A DNA stretch of 64,000 bases from Nocardia higoensis (GCF_015477835.1 NZ_JADLQN010000009.1:31533-95532); one strand, 5' to 3'; positions 34,705-43,817 are shown, numbered from the stretch's first letter. Numbers and translations are program-made. The notes: a model not told the origin generated them from the letters alone.

Positions 34705-34744
34705 TATTGGTATACGCATACCAATAAGGTGGTACATTCGTATC
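34705..34744. promoter_or_regulatory. Tandem palindromic operators upstream of the alpha/beta hydrolase
   Basis: A perfect palindrome TATTGGTAT-acgc-ATACCAATA (34705-34726) is followed by a degenerate copy GGTAC-attc-GTATC (34731-34744). The aligned cores (GGTAY-N4-RTAYC) start 22 bp apart, two helical turns. The element is AT-rich against its surroundings. No regulator gene is adjacent. Confidence 0.72.
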
Positions 34745-34769
34745 ATCACAAGCGGATGTAAGGGGAGAC

Positions 34770-35655
34770 ATGCCCAAGCTCGGACACTTCGCCGACGCGG
34801 CGGAAAAGGCCAGGTTCCTGCGCGCCTACGACGCCGTTGCCGCCCGCTGGCCGGTGCCCTCGGTCGACCTCGATATCGCGACCTCGTTCGGAACCACGCG
34901 GGTGCGCAAGTCGGGGGTGGGGGAAGGCGCGCCGCTGCTGCTGTTGCCCGGGATCGGCGGCAATGCCATGTTCTGGGAGCCGTTCATCGAGGAACTGGCC
35001 CGTGATCGTGTCGTGTACACCAGCGATGTCCTGGGATGGGCGGGCCGCGGCGAGCAGACCGCTCCGATACGAGATGAAGCCGATATCGCCGAGTGGGGTA
35101 CTCAGCTCGTCGCCGGGCTCGGCGTCGAGCGGATCCATCTCGCGGGCTACTCGGCGGGCGCCTGGCTCGCCACCGTGATCGGGGCCGCGGGCGACAACCG
35201 GCTGGCGGGCATCAGCTTGCTCGAGCCGGCGCCGGCCACCTTCGCCCGGCCGCCGTGGAAGGTGCTGCGCAAGTTCCTGTTCGCCGGATTCCGCCCGACC
35301 AGAGCCAAGATCGAGAAGCTCAACCAGTGGCTCTCGCCGGCCATCCGGCTCACCGAAGAGGACTGGGCTCTCACGTTGAGCGCCTTGGCGTTCCGGCCCG
35401 GCATGCCCTGGGCGCGGCCGCTGCCCGCCGAGCGGTTCCGCCGCGATCACCGCGCCGCTACTGGTGATCTTCGGCGCCGAGACGGTCGTCCACGATGCCG
35501 AACAGGTGGCGGATCTCGTCCGGCAGCGCGTTCCCTCGGCCGAGATCGAGATCTATCCCGGCGTCGGCCACGACCTGCTCTGGGCGATCCCGGAGCAGGT
35601 GATACCGCGGTGGCTCGAATTCGTCGACAGCCACGACCCCGTGACGCTCGACTGA
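34770..35655 (+). pseudogene. Alpha/beta hydrolase with a frameshift near 35,439
   Basis: Residues 1-220 form a normal alpha/beta hydrolase with the nucleophile elbow GYSAGA (Ser near 130). At about 35439 the frame becomes Arg-rich nonsense, while the +1 frame continues the family perfectly: AAITAPLLVIFGAETVV, then YPGVGHDLLW with the catalytic His, ending at 35655. One extra C in ttccgccgc would explain it. The unshifted frame runs on to 35690 without the catalytic His. Either a recent inactivating mutation or a sequencing error. The tandem palindromes upstream suggest dedicated regulation. Confidence 0.75.
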
Positions 35656-35784
35656 CGAAACGACCGGCGATCGGATCGAGAACACGGTAGCCGTCGGTGC
35701 GGCCGCCGCCTGCCGGTCGCGCGATGAGCGCCTTCGCCGGCGAGGCCGCCCGGCCGCAGCGACATCACGGCGGGGTAGGGCGTG

Positions 35785-36282
35785 TCAGCCCGGCAGATCC
35801 AGCATCGGTGGGATGTTCAGCGCGGCGCACGCCTCGCGCACGGCGTGGATCTCGGCGATGTCGAGGCGCCCATCGGCGTTGGCGATCATGATGCCGATCT
35901 GGACGACGGCGCGCGCCTGGTCGGGCTTGCCCGCGACCTTGGTGATCTGCTGGATGAGATGGGTCTTGCCGAACGCGGGGTCGGCGAGGACACGATCGCA
36001 GTTGGCGTCGAACAACTGGCGCAGCTCGTCGGCGGGGAAGGCGTCGAGGGTGGGTTCGGTGGTGATCAAGTTCGCCACCCGCATGCGCTCGTCAGGGGCG
36101 ATGGTGCCGTCGGCGGCGGCGACCAGCGCGCACATGCCCATCACCGCGTCCCGGAAGGCGCCGCCGCGGAATTCGTTCTTCTTCTCCATCAGCTGCTTGC
36201 GCCATTGCGGGGCCTTGTCGGCGAGATCCAGGAGACGGGAGATGGTGTTGGCGTTGTGGAACAGCTTGTTGATGAAGGACAT
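35785..36282 (-). CDS. TerB-family protein
   Basis: 165 residues, all-helical TerB domain from about residue 40 on, with ALVAAADGTIAPDERMR and IGIMIANADGRLDIAEIHAVREAC, the two acidic EF-hand-like segments of the family. TerB proteins bind metal and are linked to tellurite and stress responses, but no other ter gene is nearby. GGGAG precedes the ATG; the longer open frame upstream overlaps the divergent gene's leader and lacks domain sequence. Confidence 0.82.
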   Translation of the reverse strand: MSFINKLFHNANTISRLLDLADKAPQWRKQLMEKKNEFRGGAFRDAVMGMCALVAAADGTIAPDERMRVANLITTEPTLDAFPADELRQLFDANCDRVLADPAFGKTHLIQQITKVAGKPDQARAVVQIGIMIANADGRLDIAEIHAVREACAALNIPPMLDLPG

Positions 36283-36451
36283 GGCGCACTCCCGCGAGCA
36301 AGGGCCGGGACGACTCGTCCCGCACGACGATCGGAAGGTAGCAGACGGACGTGATGTTCCGTGCTCTGAGCAGGGAAGGAATGCTCGGCGCGCACCGCGA
36401 GTTGTCGCAGAAGTGAGCGACGACGACATCAGAGTGCCGAGGGACGAACCC

Positions 36452-37324
36452 GTGGATCCCAGCTACCGGTGGCAGGGCGAAGAACTCGATCTGGACGGCT
36501 ATCTCGCCGGCATCGGATTCACCGGTGAGCGCGAGCCGACCATCGCGACGTTGCGCGAGCTGGTCCACCGGCACACCACCACTCTCCCGTTCGAGAATCT
36601 GGAGGCGCTGTTCGGGCGACCGGTGGCGCTGGGGCCCGCCGAGGTGCAGGACAAGATGATCCGGCGCGGGCGCGGCGGCTACTGCTACGAGAACGTGAGT
36701 TTGTTCGCGGCCGCGCTGGAGCGGCTCGGGTTCGGGGTGACCGGCCTCAGCGCCCGCGTGACCATGGGGGCGGTTGCCGCCCGGCCCGCCACACACGCGC
36801 TGCTGCGGGTCACCACGGCCGACGACGACCGGGTATGGATCTGCGATGTCGGATTCGGCCAGGGGCCGTCCGAACCGTGGGAGCTAAGCGCCCGGCCGGA
36901 GGAATTCACGTTGGGGCAGTGGCGCTTCCGTTTCGAGCGCCGTGTCGGCGAGCTCGGCACCGACCTGTGGGCGCTGCACCAGTTCGGCAAGGACGGCTGG
37001 GTCGAACGGCACACTTTCACCACGAATCCGCAGTACCGGATCGATTACGAGGTCGGCAACCACTACGTCTCGACCTCGCCGCGCTCGCCGTTCACCACGC
37101 GCCCGTTCGTCCAGCGGTTCCTGCCGGATGTCAGGCACGTCCTCGACGGCCGCACCCTGACCTCCGAACGGCCCGATGGCACCGTGGAGTCGCGGGAACT
37201 GGAGATCGACGAACTTCCCGGGGTGCTCAAAGGCGTCTTCGACATCGAGCTGACCGACGAGGACGCCCACGCGCTGACCACGGGGAAGTGGACCGAGCGA
37301 TCTTTGCGCTCCGAAATGCCGTGA
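36452..37324 (+). CDS. nat: Arylamine N-acetyltransferase
   Basis: 290 residues. The catalytic triad is Cys78 (RGGYCYEN), His115 (PATHALL) and Asp132 (ICDVGFG); LPFENLEALFG is the usual N-terminal signature. NATs acetylate arylamines and hydrazines from acetyl-CoA; the mycobacterial enzyme acts on isoniazid and affects lipid metabolism. Start set at the GTG after GAGGGA, giving the expected N-terminal length; in-frame GTGs at 36434 and 36413 are alternatives. The gene stands alone, divergent from the TerB gene. Confidence 0.93.
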   Translation: MDPSYRWQGEELDLDGYLAGIGFTGEREPTIATLRELVHRHTTTLPFENLEALFGRPVALGPAEVQDKMIRRGRGGYCYENVSLFAAALERLGFGVTGLSARVTMGAVAARPATHALLRVTTADDDRVWICDVGFGQGPSEPWELSARPEEFTLGQWRFRFERRVGELGTDLWALHQFGKDGWVERHTFTTNPQYRIDYEVGNHYVSTSPRSPFTTRPFVQRFLPDVRHVLDGRTLTSERPDGTVESRELEIDELPGVLKGVFDIELTDEDAHALTTGKWTERSLRSEMP

Positions 37325-37496
37325 GGACGACGGTCTGGAAGCTCCGGCACTCCCACGCAACCGAACTTGTCAACGCCGGTCTCCGGCTCGGACGAACGCG
37401 GTCCGGTATTCGACGAGAAGGTCGGCGGGGCCGTTGTGCGTGCGGTAGTGCGGGGCCAGTGGGAAACGAACAGGTAGTAGAGGTGTGGGGGGCCGG

Positions 37497-38570
37497 CTAG
37501 CTGTCGGGGCGCGTGCTCCGCGCGTGCTCCGCCGGAAGCGAGCGGCGCACCCACCAGGCTCGGGCGGCCGCCGGTCCCGCGACGCGGAGTTTGCGGGTCG
37601 CGCCGACGGTCGCGCGGCCGGCGAAGACGTTGTAGTCCATGTACTCGATGCGGTCCAGGATTTCGGAGTAGAGCGTGTACGCGGTGGCCACGCACGGTCG
37701 CGCCCACGGCGACAACATCCCGATGCCCGGTGCGGCGCTGCGATAGACAGCGCGGGTGGCGGAGACCTGCTCGGCGAGCGCGGCTCTGACCGCCGCATCG
37801 GCCAGACCGTTGGCGCGGCACCACTCGAGGCGGCCGCGGTCCACGCCGAAGGCGGCCAGTTCGTCGGCCGGGAGGTAGATGCGCCCTCGGTCGAGGTCTT
37901 CGGCGATGTCGCGCAGGAAATTCGTGAGCTGGAAAGCGTCGCCGAGGGCGGCCGCGAACGGGGCCGCTTCGGCGGGGTCGGTGACCGTGCCCAGCACCGG
38001 CAGCAATTGCAGGCCGATCACCTGGGCCGAGCCGTAGGTGTAGCGCTGCAGGTCGGCGCGGGTCGGGTAGTCACGCAACAGCAGGTCCATGCGCATCGAG
38101 CTCAGGAACGCCGAGAACAGCGCCGGGTCGATCGCGTAGCGGCGCACGGTGTCGGCCAGCGCCAGTGCGACCGGCACCCCGTCACCGCGGCTGTCGCCGT
38201 CGCGGCCGTTGCTGCTGCGCCCGTGGCCGGGGAATCCGCCGCCGTTGCGGGCGTTGTCGTCGAGGGCAGCGTTGTCGTCGAGCGTGTCGCCGTCGCCGTG
38301 GAGCGCGTCGGCGAGTTCCCGGGCGGCCCGGTCGATCCGGCCGCTGATCGCCTCGGGGCTCGTGCTCTGTCCCGGCATGTCGACGAGATCGTCCACATGC
38401 CGGGCAAACCCGTAGAGGGCGTGGACCGCCGGTCGCCGGTCGGGCGGCAGCAAGCGGGTCGCGAGGAAGTAGGTGCGACCGTGTGCCGCGTTCAGCTCCC
38501 GGCATCGGGTGTAGGCCCGGCGAAGCGCGGGGTCGGTGATCCGGGCGGCGGTGAGTTCACGCTGCGTCAT
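37497..38570 (-). CDS. crtB: Phytoene/squalene synthase family protein
   Basis: 357 residues. The two Asp-rich prenyl-phosphate motifs are present: ARHVDDLVD near residue 55 and NFLRDIAEDLDRGRIYLP near 212, plus VIGLQLLPVLG. It joins two geranylgeranyl diphosphates to phytoene, the substrate of the adjacent CrtI. A 40-residue Asp/Asn/Gly-rich insert (about 95-135) between the motifs is unusual and probably a surface loop. The ATG overlaps the crtI 3' end by 14 bp, with AAGG as ribosome site inside an 18-bp tandem repeat. Confidence 0.9.
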   Translation of the reverse strand: MTQRELTAARITDPALRRAYTRCRELNAAHGRTYFLATRLLPPDRRPAVHALYGFARHVDDLVDMPGQSTSPEAISGRIDRAARELADALHGDGDTLDDNAALDDNARNGGGFPGHGRSSNGRDGDSRGDGVPVALALADTVRRYAIDPALFSAFLSSMRMDLLLRDYPTRADLQRYTYGSAQVIGLQLLPVLGTVTDPAEAAPFAAALGDAFQLTNFLRDIAEDLDRGRIYLPADELAAFGVDRGRLEWCRANGLADAAVRAALAEQVSATRAVYRSAAPGIGMLSPWARPCVATAYTLYSEILDRIEYMDYNVFAGRATVGATRKLRVAGPAAARAWWVRRSLPAEHARSTRPDS

Positions 38571-40167
38571 GGCGAACCTTGTCGTCGTGGCGAACCTTGT
38601 CGTCGACCTTGTCGTGGCGGATGTTGCCAGGACTGATGTTGTCACGGCGCACCTTCCTCGGGCGGGCGACGGCACCGGACCGGGCGACACCGGTGACGCG
38701 ATCGGCCGCGAGCCGCCCGGAGATGAGGGCCGTCGGCACTCCGACGCCCGGAGTCGTCCCCGAGCCGGCGAGGACGGCGTTGTCGACGAAGCGGGGGAAG
38801 TTGTTCGGCCGGAACGGCCCGGTCTGGGCGAGATTGTGCGCGTAGCTGAACGGCGTGCCCGCCGTCATGTCCTGCTTCGCCCAGTCGGCGGGCGTCAGGG
38901 TCGCCAGGATCCGCGCCGAATCCGTGAGCCCCGGCGCGACCCGTTCGGCGGCGACGGCGAGCACCTCGCGCAGGTAGCGGTCGCCGTCGACGCTCCAGTT
39001 CAGCGCGGGCGCACCCCGGCGCGCCGTGAGGTTGGGCACCGGCGCGAGCACCGACAGCAGATCCTGCCCGGGCGGGGCCAGCGTCGGGTCCGTCGCGGTC
39101 GGCCGGGTGATCAGCAACGAGGGATCACTCATCGTCTCGCCCCGGCCGACGAGTTCGTCGAAGGTCTCCCGCCAGGCCGCGCCGAAGCTGATGGTGTGGT
39201 GACCGATGTCGGATCCGACCGGAGCGCCGACATGGACGATCGCGGCCGACGGCGCCGCCCGTAACGGCACTGGACGACGGGGCACGCGCCCGAGCAGCCG
39301 GTGGCTGATGTGCGGCTCGGTGGTCAGGACCACGGCATCACAGGCCAGCCGTTCGCCGTCGGCGGTCCGCACCGCCGTGACGCGCGAGCCGGAGCGCTCC
39401 AGTTCCGTCACCGTGGCGCCGTAACGGAACTCCACCCCGGCGTCGGCCGCCGACGCCGCCAGCGCGTCCGGGAGCGCGCGCACGCCGCCCTTCGGGAAGT
39501 AGACCCCCGCGATGGTGTCCATGTAGGCGATGACGGCGTATACCGCGAGCGCCCGGTGCGGTGCCACACCCGCGTACAGGGACTGGAAGCTGAAGACCCG
39601 CCGCAGCCGCTCGTCGTGCAGGCGCCGGGAGATCTGCGCGTCGACCGAGCGGAATCCGCCCAGCGCCGCCACCCGCGCCAGCGACGGGGTGAGCACCGAC
39701 AGCGGGGAATCCATATTGGCCGCGATGAACCGGTCGTACTGGGCGCGGTAGAGCTCTCCGAGCCAATCACGCAGGCGCAGATATCGTTCGGCTTCCGCGA
39801 CGCCGGAGAATCGGCGCACCTCGTCGTACATCGCGTCGGCGTCGCTGTGCACGGCCAGCCGCGAGCCGTCGGCGAAGCGGGCGTCGTAGGCCGGGTGCAT
39901 CGGCAACAGTTCGAGCCTGCCCTCGACGCTGTCGCCGACCGCCGCGAAGGTCTCGTCGAGGATGTCGCGCATGGTCAGCACGGTCGGGCCGGTGTCGAGC
40001 CGGTAGCCGTCGACGTCGAGCCTGCCGGCCCGCCCGCCGGGGTGCCCGTCGCGTTCGACGACCACGACTTCCCGGCCGCGTCCGGCCAGGTGCGCAGCCG
40101 CCGACAGCCCGGACAGGCCGGCCCCGACGACCACTACTCGATCAGTTCTGCCGTGCACAATTCGCAT
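38557..40167 (-). CDS. crtI: Phytoene desaturase (carotenoid)
   Basis: 536 residues. N-terminal dinucleotide fold VVVVGAGLSGLSAAAHL at 11-27, then GGRAGRLDVDGYRLDTGPTVL, and a C-terminal ATPGVGVPTALISG-type end (TTPGVGVPTALISGRLA). It desaturates phytoene stepwise towards lycopene. The last 35 residues are a charged repetitive tail (RHDKVDDKVRHDDKVRHDAA) produced by 18-bp repeats. A strong AGGAGG site stands 8 nt before the ATG. It is divergent from the penicillin-binding protein gene. Later carotenoid genes are not in the window. Confidence 0.92.
   Translation of the reverse strand: MRIVHGRTDRVVVVGAGLSGLSAAAHLAGRGREVVVVERDGHPGGRAGRLDVDGYRLDTGPTVLTMRDILDETFAAVGDSVEGRLELLPMHPAYDARFADGSRLAVHSDADAMYDEVRRFSGVAEAERYLRLRDWLGELYRAQYDRFIAANMDSPLSVLTPSLARVAALGGFRSVDAQISRRLHDERLRRVFSFQSLYAGVAPHRALAVYAVIAYMDTIAGVYFPKGGVRALPDALAASAADAGVEFRYGATVTELERSGSRVTAVRTADGERLACDAVVLTTEPHISHRLLGRVPRRPVPLRAAPSAAIVHVGAPVGSDIGHHTISFGAAWRETFDELVGRGETMSDPSLLITRPTATDPTLAPPGQDLLSVLAPVPNLTARRGAPALNWSVDGDRYLREVLAVAAERVAPGLTDSARILATLTPADWAKQDMTAGTPFSYAHNLAQTGPFRPNNFPRFVDNAVLAGSGTTPGVGVPTALISGRLAADRVTGVARSGAVARPRKVRRDNISPGNIRHDKVDDKVRHDDKVRHDAA
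38571..38618 (-). repeat. 18-bp tandem repeats at the crtI/crtB junction
   Basis: Two copies of an 18-bp unit (38571-38588, 38589-38606; 17 of 18 bases equal) and a partial third encode the VRHDDK tail of CrtI. On the minus strand each contains acaaggttcgcc, and the copy next to the crtB ATG supplies its ribosome site. Confidence 0.8.
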
Positions 40168-40213
40168 CGTTTCGTCCTCCTGAGTCCATGTCTACCGGGA
40201 AGACTACCTGACA

Positions 40214-40236
40214 AATGATGCATAAACGATGCATTC
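40214..40236 (-). promoter_or_regulatory. 11-bp direct repeats upstream of crtI (possible CarH/LitR operator)
   Basis: GATGCAT occurs at 40217-40223 and 40228-40234, an 11-bp period, about 50 bp upstream of the crtI start and beside a possible -10 (TAGTCT on the minus strand, 40201-40206). MerR-type CarH/LitR light regulators bind 11-bp direct repeats at carotenoid promoters. No such regulator gene is in the window. Confidence 0.45.
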
Positions 40237-40318
40237 TGCCAGATGATCTTCGTTCGCCGGGTAAACCGTGGAGTTCTCGTCCTCGGAGTACCCCCTCTCG
40301 TCCAGTACCGTCGGCCGC

Positions 40319-42064
40319 GTGCGTACCTATCGGAGCAAACTCGCTGTTCTGTTCGCCGCACCTGTGCTGGTCGTGGTCTCCTGCAGCTCGGGTCCCGACC
40401 AGCCGGAGACCGTCGCGGGCCGATTCGCCGACGCGCTCGACAGCGGCGATATCGCGGCCGCCGCGGCGCTCACCGACGATCCGGCGCGCGCGAGCGAGAC
40501 GCTGAGCGGGCTCTACGACGGGCTGGGCACGCGGGTCGACTACGAGGTGAGCGGCGTCGACGGCGACGAATTCACGCTCGCCGCCACCTGGACACTGGGT
40601 TCCGCGGCAGACGAGTGGACCTACACCACCACCGGTGTGTCCACCGGAGGCGACGACCCGAGGATCCGGTGGAACCCGGCGACGCTGGCGCCCGGTCTGG
40701 ACAAAGGGCCGCTGTTCTACGGCCCCGCCCGCTCCGCGCCCGCCCGGGTGCTGGACGCGGCGGGTGACGAACTCATGACCGAGCAGATCGTCACGTTGAT
40801 GACTGTCTCCGCCGAGGCCGACACCGCCGCGGTGGCCGCACTGTTGTCGCCGCTGGCCCCCGGCATCACGGCCGAGAGCTTGCGAGCGGATCTGGTGGAG
40901 AAGGGCGGACCGGTCACCGCGATCTCGCTGCGCGCCGAGGACATCGCCCCGATCCAGGAGCGGCTGGCCGCCCTGCCCGGCGTCACGCTCGCACCGCAGA
41001 CCCGGCTGCTCGCCGTCGACAAGGCGCTGGCCTCGCCCGCCCTGTCCGGACTGGCCGACCTCTGGCAGAGCGAGGCCGACGAGGCGGCGGGCTGGGCGGT
41101 GCGCGCCCGCACTCCCGAAGGCACCGAACGCATCGCGGGGGAGAACCCGAGACCGACCGCCGACATCCGCACCACCCTCGACCTCGGTCTGCAACGGGCG
41201 GCCGAGGACGCACTGGCGCCGCTGCCCCAGCCCGCCGCGATCGTGGCGATCCAGCCGTCGACGGGCGATGTGGTGGCGATCGCGCAGAATCCCGCCGCCG
41301 ACGCGCAGGGCCCGATCGCGCTGTCGGGGCTGTACCCGCCCGGCTCGACGTTCAAGACCGTGACCGTGTCGGCGGCGTTGCAGGCCGGAGAGGTCACCGC
41401 CGACACCGTGCTGCCCTGTCCCGGCGCGGCCACCATCGAGGGTCGCCGGATCCCCAACGACGACAACTTCGATCTCGGCGAGGTCCCGCTGCACACCGCG
41501 TTCGCGCGCTCGTGCAACACCACGATGGGTCTGCTCGGCGTGGACCTGCCCGCCGACGGCCTGACCGGGGCCGCGGCCCAGCTCGGTCTCGGTGTCGATT
41601 ACCTCACCCCGGGCCTGACGACCGTCACCGGCGCGGTGCCGCCCGCCGATACCCCGGCCGCCCGGGTCGAGGCCGCCATCGGGCAGGGCACGGTGACCGC
41701 GTCACCGTTCGGGATGGCGCTGGTCGCGGCGTCCATCGCGCACGGGTCGGCGCCCGTCCCGGCGGTGGTCGCGGGGCGTCCCGGCACCGCCGACCGCCGG
41801 CCCGAGGCGCTGCCCGCCGCGGTGGCCGAACAGCTGCGCGCGATGATGCGCGAGACTGTGACCGCGGGCACTGCGACGGCGCTCGCCGACCTCCCGGATG
41901 TGCTCGGCAAAACCGGCACCGCGGAGTACATCGACGACACCCACGCGCACGGCTGGTTCGTCGGTATCGCCGGAGATCTCGCGTTCGCGGTGTTCGCCGC
42001 GGACGCGGGCAGCTCGGCTCCGGCCGTCGAAACCGCGGGCCGGATGCTGCGCGCGCGACAGTAG
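40319..42064 (+). CDS. Penicillin-binding lipoprotein (class B transpeptidase-like)
   Basis: 581 residues. Signal MRTYRSKLAVLFAAPVLVVV leads to a lipobox cysteine at 22. An NTF2-like N-terminal domain (about 30-130) is followed by a dimerisation region and the transpeptidase domain with all three motifs: Ser343-x2-Lys346 (STFK), Ser398-Cys-Asn400 and Lys531-Thr-Gly. It cross-links peptidoglycan outside the membrane; mycobacterial PBP-lipo (Rv2864c) is the likely relative. GTG at 40319 is chosen because the signal peptide begins there and TACCGT lies 7 nt before it; a GTG at 40268 would add 17 residues ahead of the signal. Confidence 0.9.
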   Translation: MRTYRSKLAVLFAAPVLVVVSCSSGPDQPETVAGRFADALDSGDIAAAAALTDDPARASETLSGLYDGLGTRVDYEVSGVDGDEFTLAATWTLGSAADEWTYTTTGVSTGGDDPRIRWNPATLAPGLDKGPLFYGPARSAPARVLDAAGDELMTEQIVTLMTVSAEADTAAVAALLSPLAPGITAESLRADLVEKGGPVTAISLRAEDIAPIQERLAALPGVTLAPQTRLLAVDKALASPALSGLADLWQSEADEAAGWAVRARTPEGTERIAGENPRPTADIRTTLDLGLQRAAEDALAPLPQPAAIVAIQPSTGDVVAIAQNPAADAQGPIALSGLYPPGSTFKTVTVSAALQAGEVTADTVLPCPGAATIEGRRIPNDDNFDLGEVPLHTAFARSCNTTMGLLGVDLPADGLTGAAAQLGLGVDYLTPGLTTVTGAVPPADTPAARVEAAIGQGTVTASPFGMALVAASIAHGSAPVPAVVAGRPGTADRRPEALPAAVAEQLRAMMRETVTAGTATALADLPDVLGKTGTAEYIDDTHAHGWFVGIAGDLAFAVFAADAGSSAPAVETAGRMLRARQ

Positions 42065-42188
42065 CTGTCCGCTATCCTCCAACGTCACCGGAGCCGGCCC
42101 GATTTCGGTGGTCGGGCAGACCCCGGCTGAGGCGTGCCGAACTCCCACGGCCCGCTACACTCGTCGGCGGGCCGTACCTGCGGTCAAC

Positions 42189-43769
42189 ATGTGGGATGTC
42201 ACGATTTCGAGAAGGTTCGGAGTAGGCGCCATCGATACCGGTCAGTTGATCGCGGAGCATTACCGCCTGGTCGAGCGGATTGGTAGCGGCGGCACAGGCG
42301 TGGTCTGGCGTGCCACCGACGAGCGCTTGCGACGTTCCGTGGCGATCAAGCAGATACAGATCAAGCCCAGCCTGCCCGAGGCCGAGCGCGACATCATGCG
42401 CCAGCGGGCCATCCGCGAGGCGCGCAACGCGGCTCGCTTCCAACATCCCAACGCCATCGTGGTCTTCGATATCACCGAGCACGACGGTGATCCGTGCCTG
42501 GTGATGGAGTACCTGCAGTCGCGCAGCCTGGCCGCGGTGCTCGCCGCCCAGGGCACGCTGCCGCTGACGCAGGTGGCCAGGATCGGCGAGCAGGTGGCCT
42601 CGGCGCTGATCGCGGCGCACAACGCGGGCATCGTGCATCGCGACGTGAAACCGGGCAACGTGCTGCTCGACGATCACGGCACGGTCAAGATCACCGACTT
42701 CGGCATCTCGCGCGCCGCGGGCGACGCCACCCTCACCGAGACCGGCCTGATCTGCGGCACCGCCGCCTACCTCGCCCCCGAGGTGGCCCGCGGCTCCGAT
42801 CCGACCCCGGCCTCCGACGTGTTCTCCCTCGGCGCGACGCTGTTCCACGCGCTGGAAGGCGAGCCGCCCTACGGCGCCAGCGCCAACCCGCTCGCGGTGC
42901 TCTACGCCGCGGCGAACGGGCAGGTCAGCCAGCCGCGCAATGCGGGTCCGGCGACCGAGTTCCTGCTCGCGCTGCTCGACCCGGACCCCGATGTCCGGCC
43001 GAGCATGCGGGTCGCGCGTGACACCCTCACCGCGTTCGCCGACGCCGGTTCGGCCGCGCCCGTCGGTTTCGTCCCGGCCAGCGAGGCCTACGCCCGCAGG
43101 CAGGGCGCTGAACCCGACGCGGCGACCAGGGCCCTGCGCTCGCCCACGCCCGCGCAGCACCCCACCCGGCACGAACGCCCGCTGCCGCCCGCGCAGCACA
43201 GTGTCGCCCACCCGGAGACGGCCGCGCATCCCACCACCGCCCCCGCGCGGTCGGGTTCGGCGAGCGGCGGCAAGCGGCGGGCGGTGCTGATCGGCGGGCT
43301 CGCCGGCGGCTTGGTCGCGGTCTCGGCGCTGCTGATCGGGACGATGAACGACTCCGATTCCAACGGCTCGGTGGCCCAGGCGAATACGCCCGCCTCCTCG
43401 ACCGCCAAGCCCGGCGCCACGACGACCACCGCCGCGGCGCTCGGCGCGACGCCCAGCAGCGGCACCGTCGACTGGGGTTCGGCCGGTCAGCTGATCGTCG
43501 ACTTCTACAACAGCCCGAGCAGTTCGTGGTCGTTGCTGACCCCGGCCGCGCAGGCCGCCTACGGCAGTCAGCAGGACTTCCAGGACTATTGGAGTTCGCG
43601 CATCATCGAGAGCTTCGCCAACATCAACGCCGCGAACGGCGCGAACAACAGCGACGGATCGGTCGACATGCGGCTGGGCAACATCACCGTCGGTGGCACG
43701 TCCAAGCCGATGGTGCTGCGGGTGGTCGCCCACAACGGCAAGCTGCTCATCGACAGCGACACCCGGTAG
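42189..43769 (+). CDS. Transmembrane Ser/Thr protein kinase
   Basis: 526 residues. The kinase domain (about 25-285) has the Gly loop GSGGTGVV, Lys54 in VAIKQ, catalytic Asp152 in HRDVKPGN and Asp170 in DFGIS. A Pro/His-rich juxtamembrane region leads to one transmembrane helix (about 364-386) and an extracellular C-terminal domain of about 110 residues. This is the PknA/PknB-like sensor-kinase layout without PASTA repeats. Its place after a cell-wall transpeptidase suggests a cell-envelope role. A possible -10 (TACACT, 42156-42161) lies 27 nt before the ATG. Confidence 0.92.
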   Translation: MWDVTISRRFGVGAIDTGQLIAEHYRLVERIGSGGTGVVWRATDERLRRSVAIKQIQIKPSLPEAERDIMRQRAIREARNAARFQHPNAIVVFDITEHDGDPCLVMEYLQSRSLAAVLAAQGTLPLTQVARIGEQVASALIAAHNAGIVHRDVKPGNVLLDDHGTVKITDFGISRAAGDATLTETGLICGTAAYLAPEVARGSDPTPASDVFSLGATLFHALEGEPPYGASANPLAVLYAAANGQVSQPRNAGPATEFLLALLDPDPDVRPSMRVARDTLTAFADAGSAAPVGFVPASEAYARRQGAEPDAATRALRSPTPAQHPTRHERPLPPAQHSVAHPETAAHPTTAPARSGSASGGKRRAVLIGGLAGGLVAVSALLIGTMNDSDSNGSVAQANTPASSTAKPGATTTTAAALGATPSSGTVDWGSAGQLIVDFYNSPSSSWSLLTPAAQAAYGSQQDFQDYWSSRIIESFANINAANGANNSDGSVDMRLGNITVGGTSKPMVLRVVAHNGKLLIDSDTR

Positions 43770-43791
43770 TCGGCGGCGACATCTGCCCAGG

Positions 43792-43817
43792 CCCCCGATT
43801 CGCGCACGGATCGGGGG
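43792..43817 (+). terminator. Stem-loop after the kinase gene
   Basis: CCCCCGAT (43792-43799) pairs perfectly with ATCGGGGG (43810-43817) around a 10-nt loop, 22 bp after the kinase stop and before the hisD promoter. No T-tract. Confidence 0.5.

Noticed and set aside
34770..35690. Taking the unshifted 306-codon frame as the complete hydrolase
   Set aside because: After about residue 223 it is Arg-rich nonsense and lacks the catalytic His, which is present in the +1 frame.
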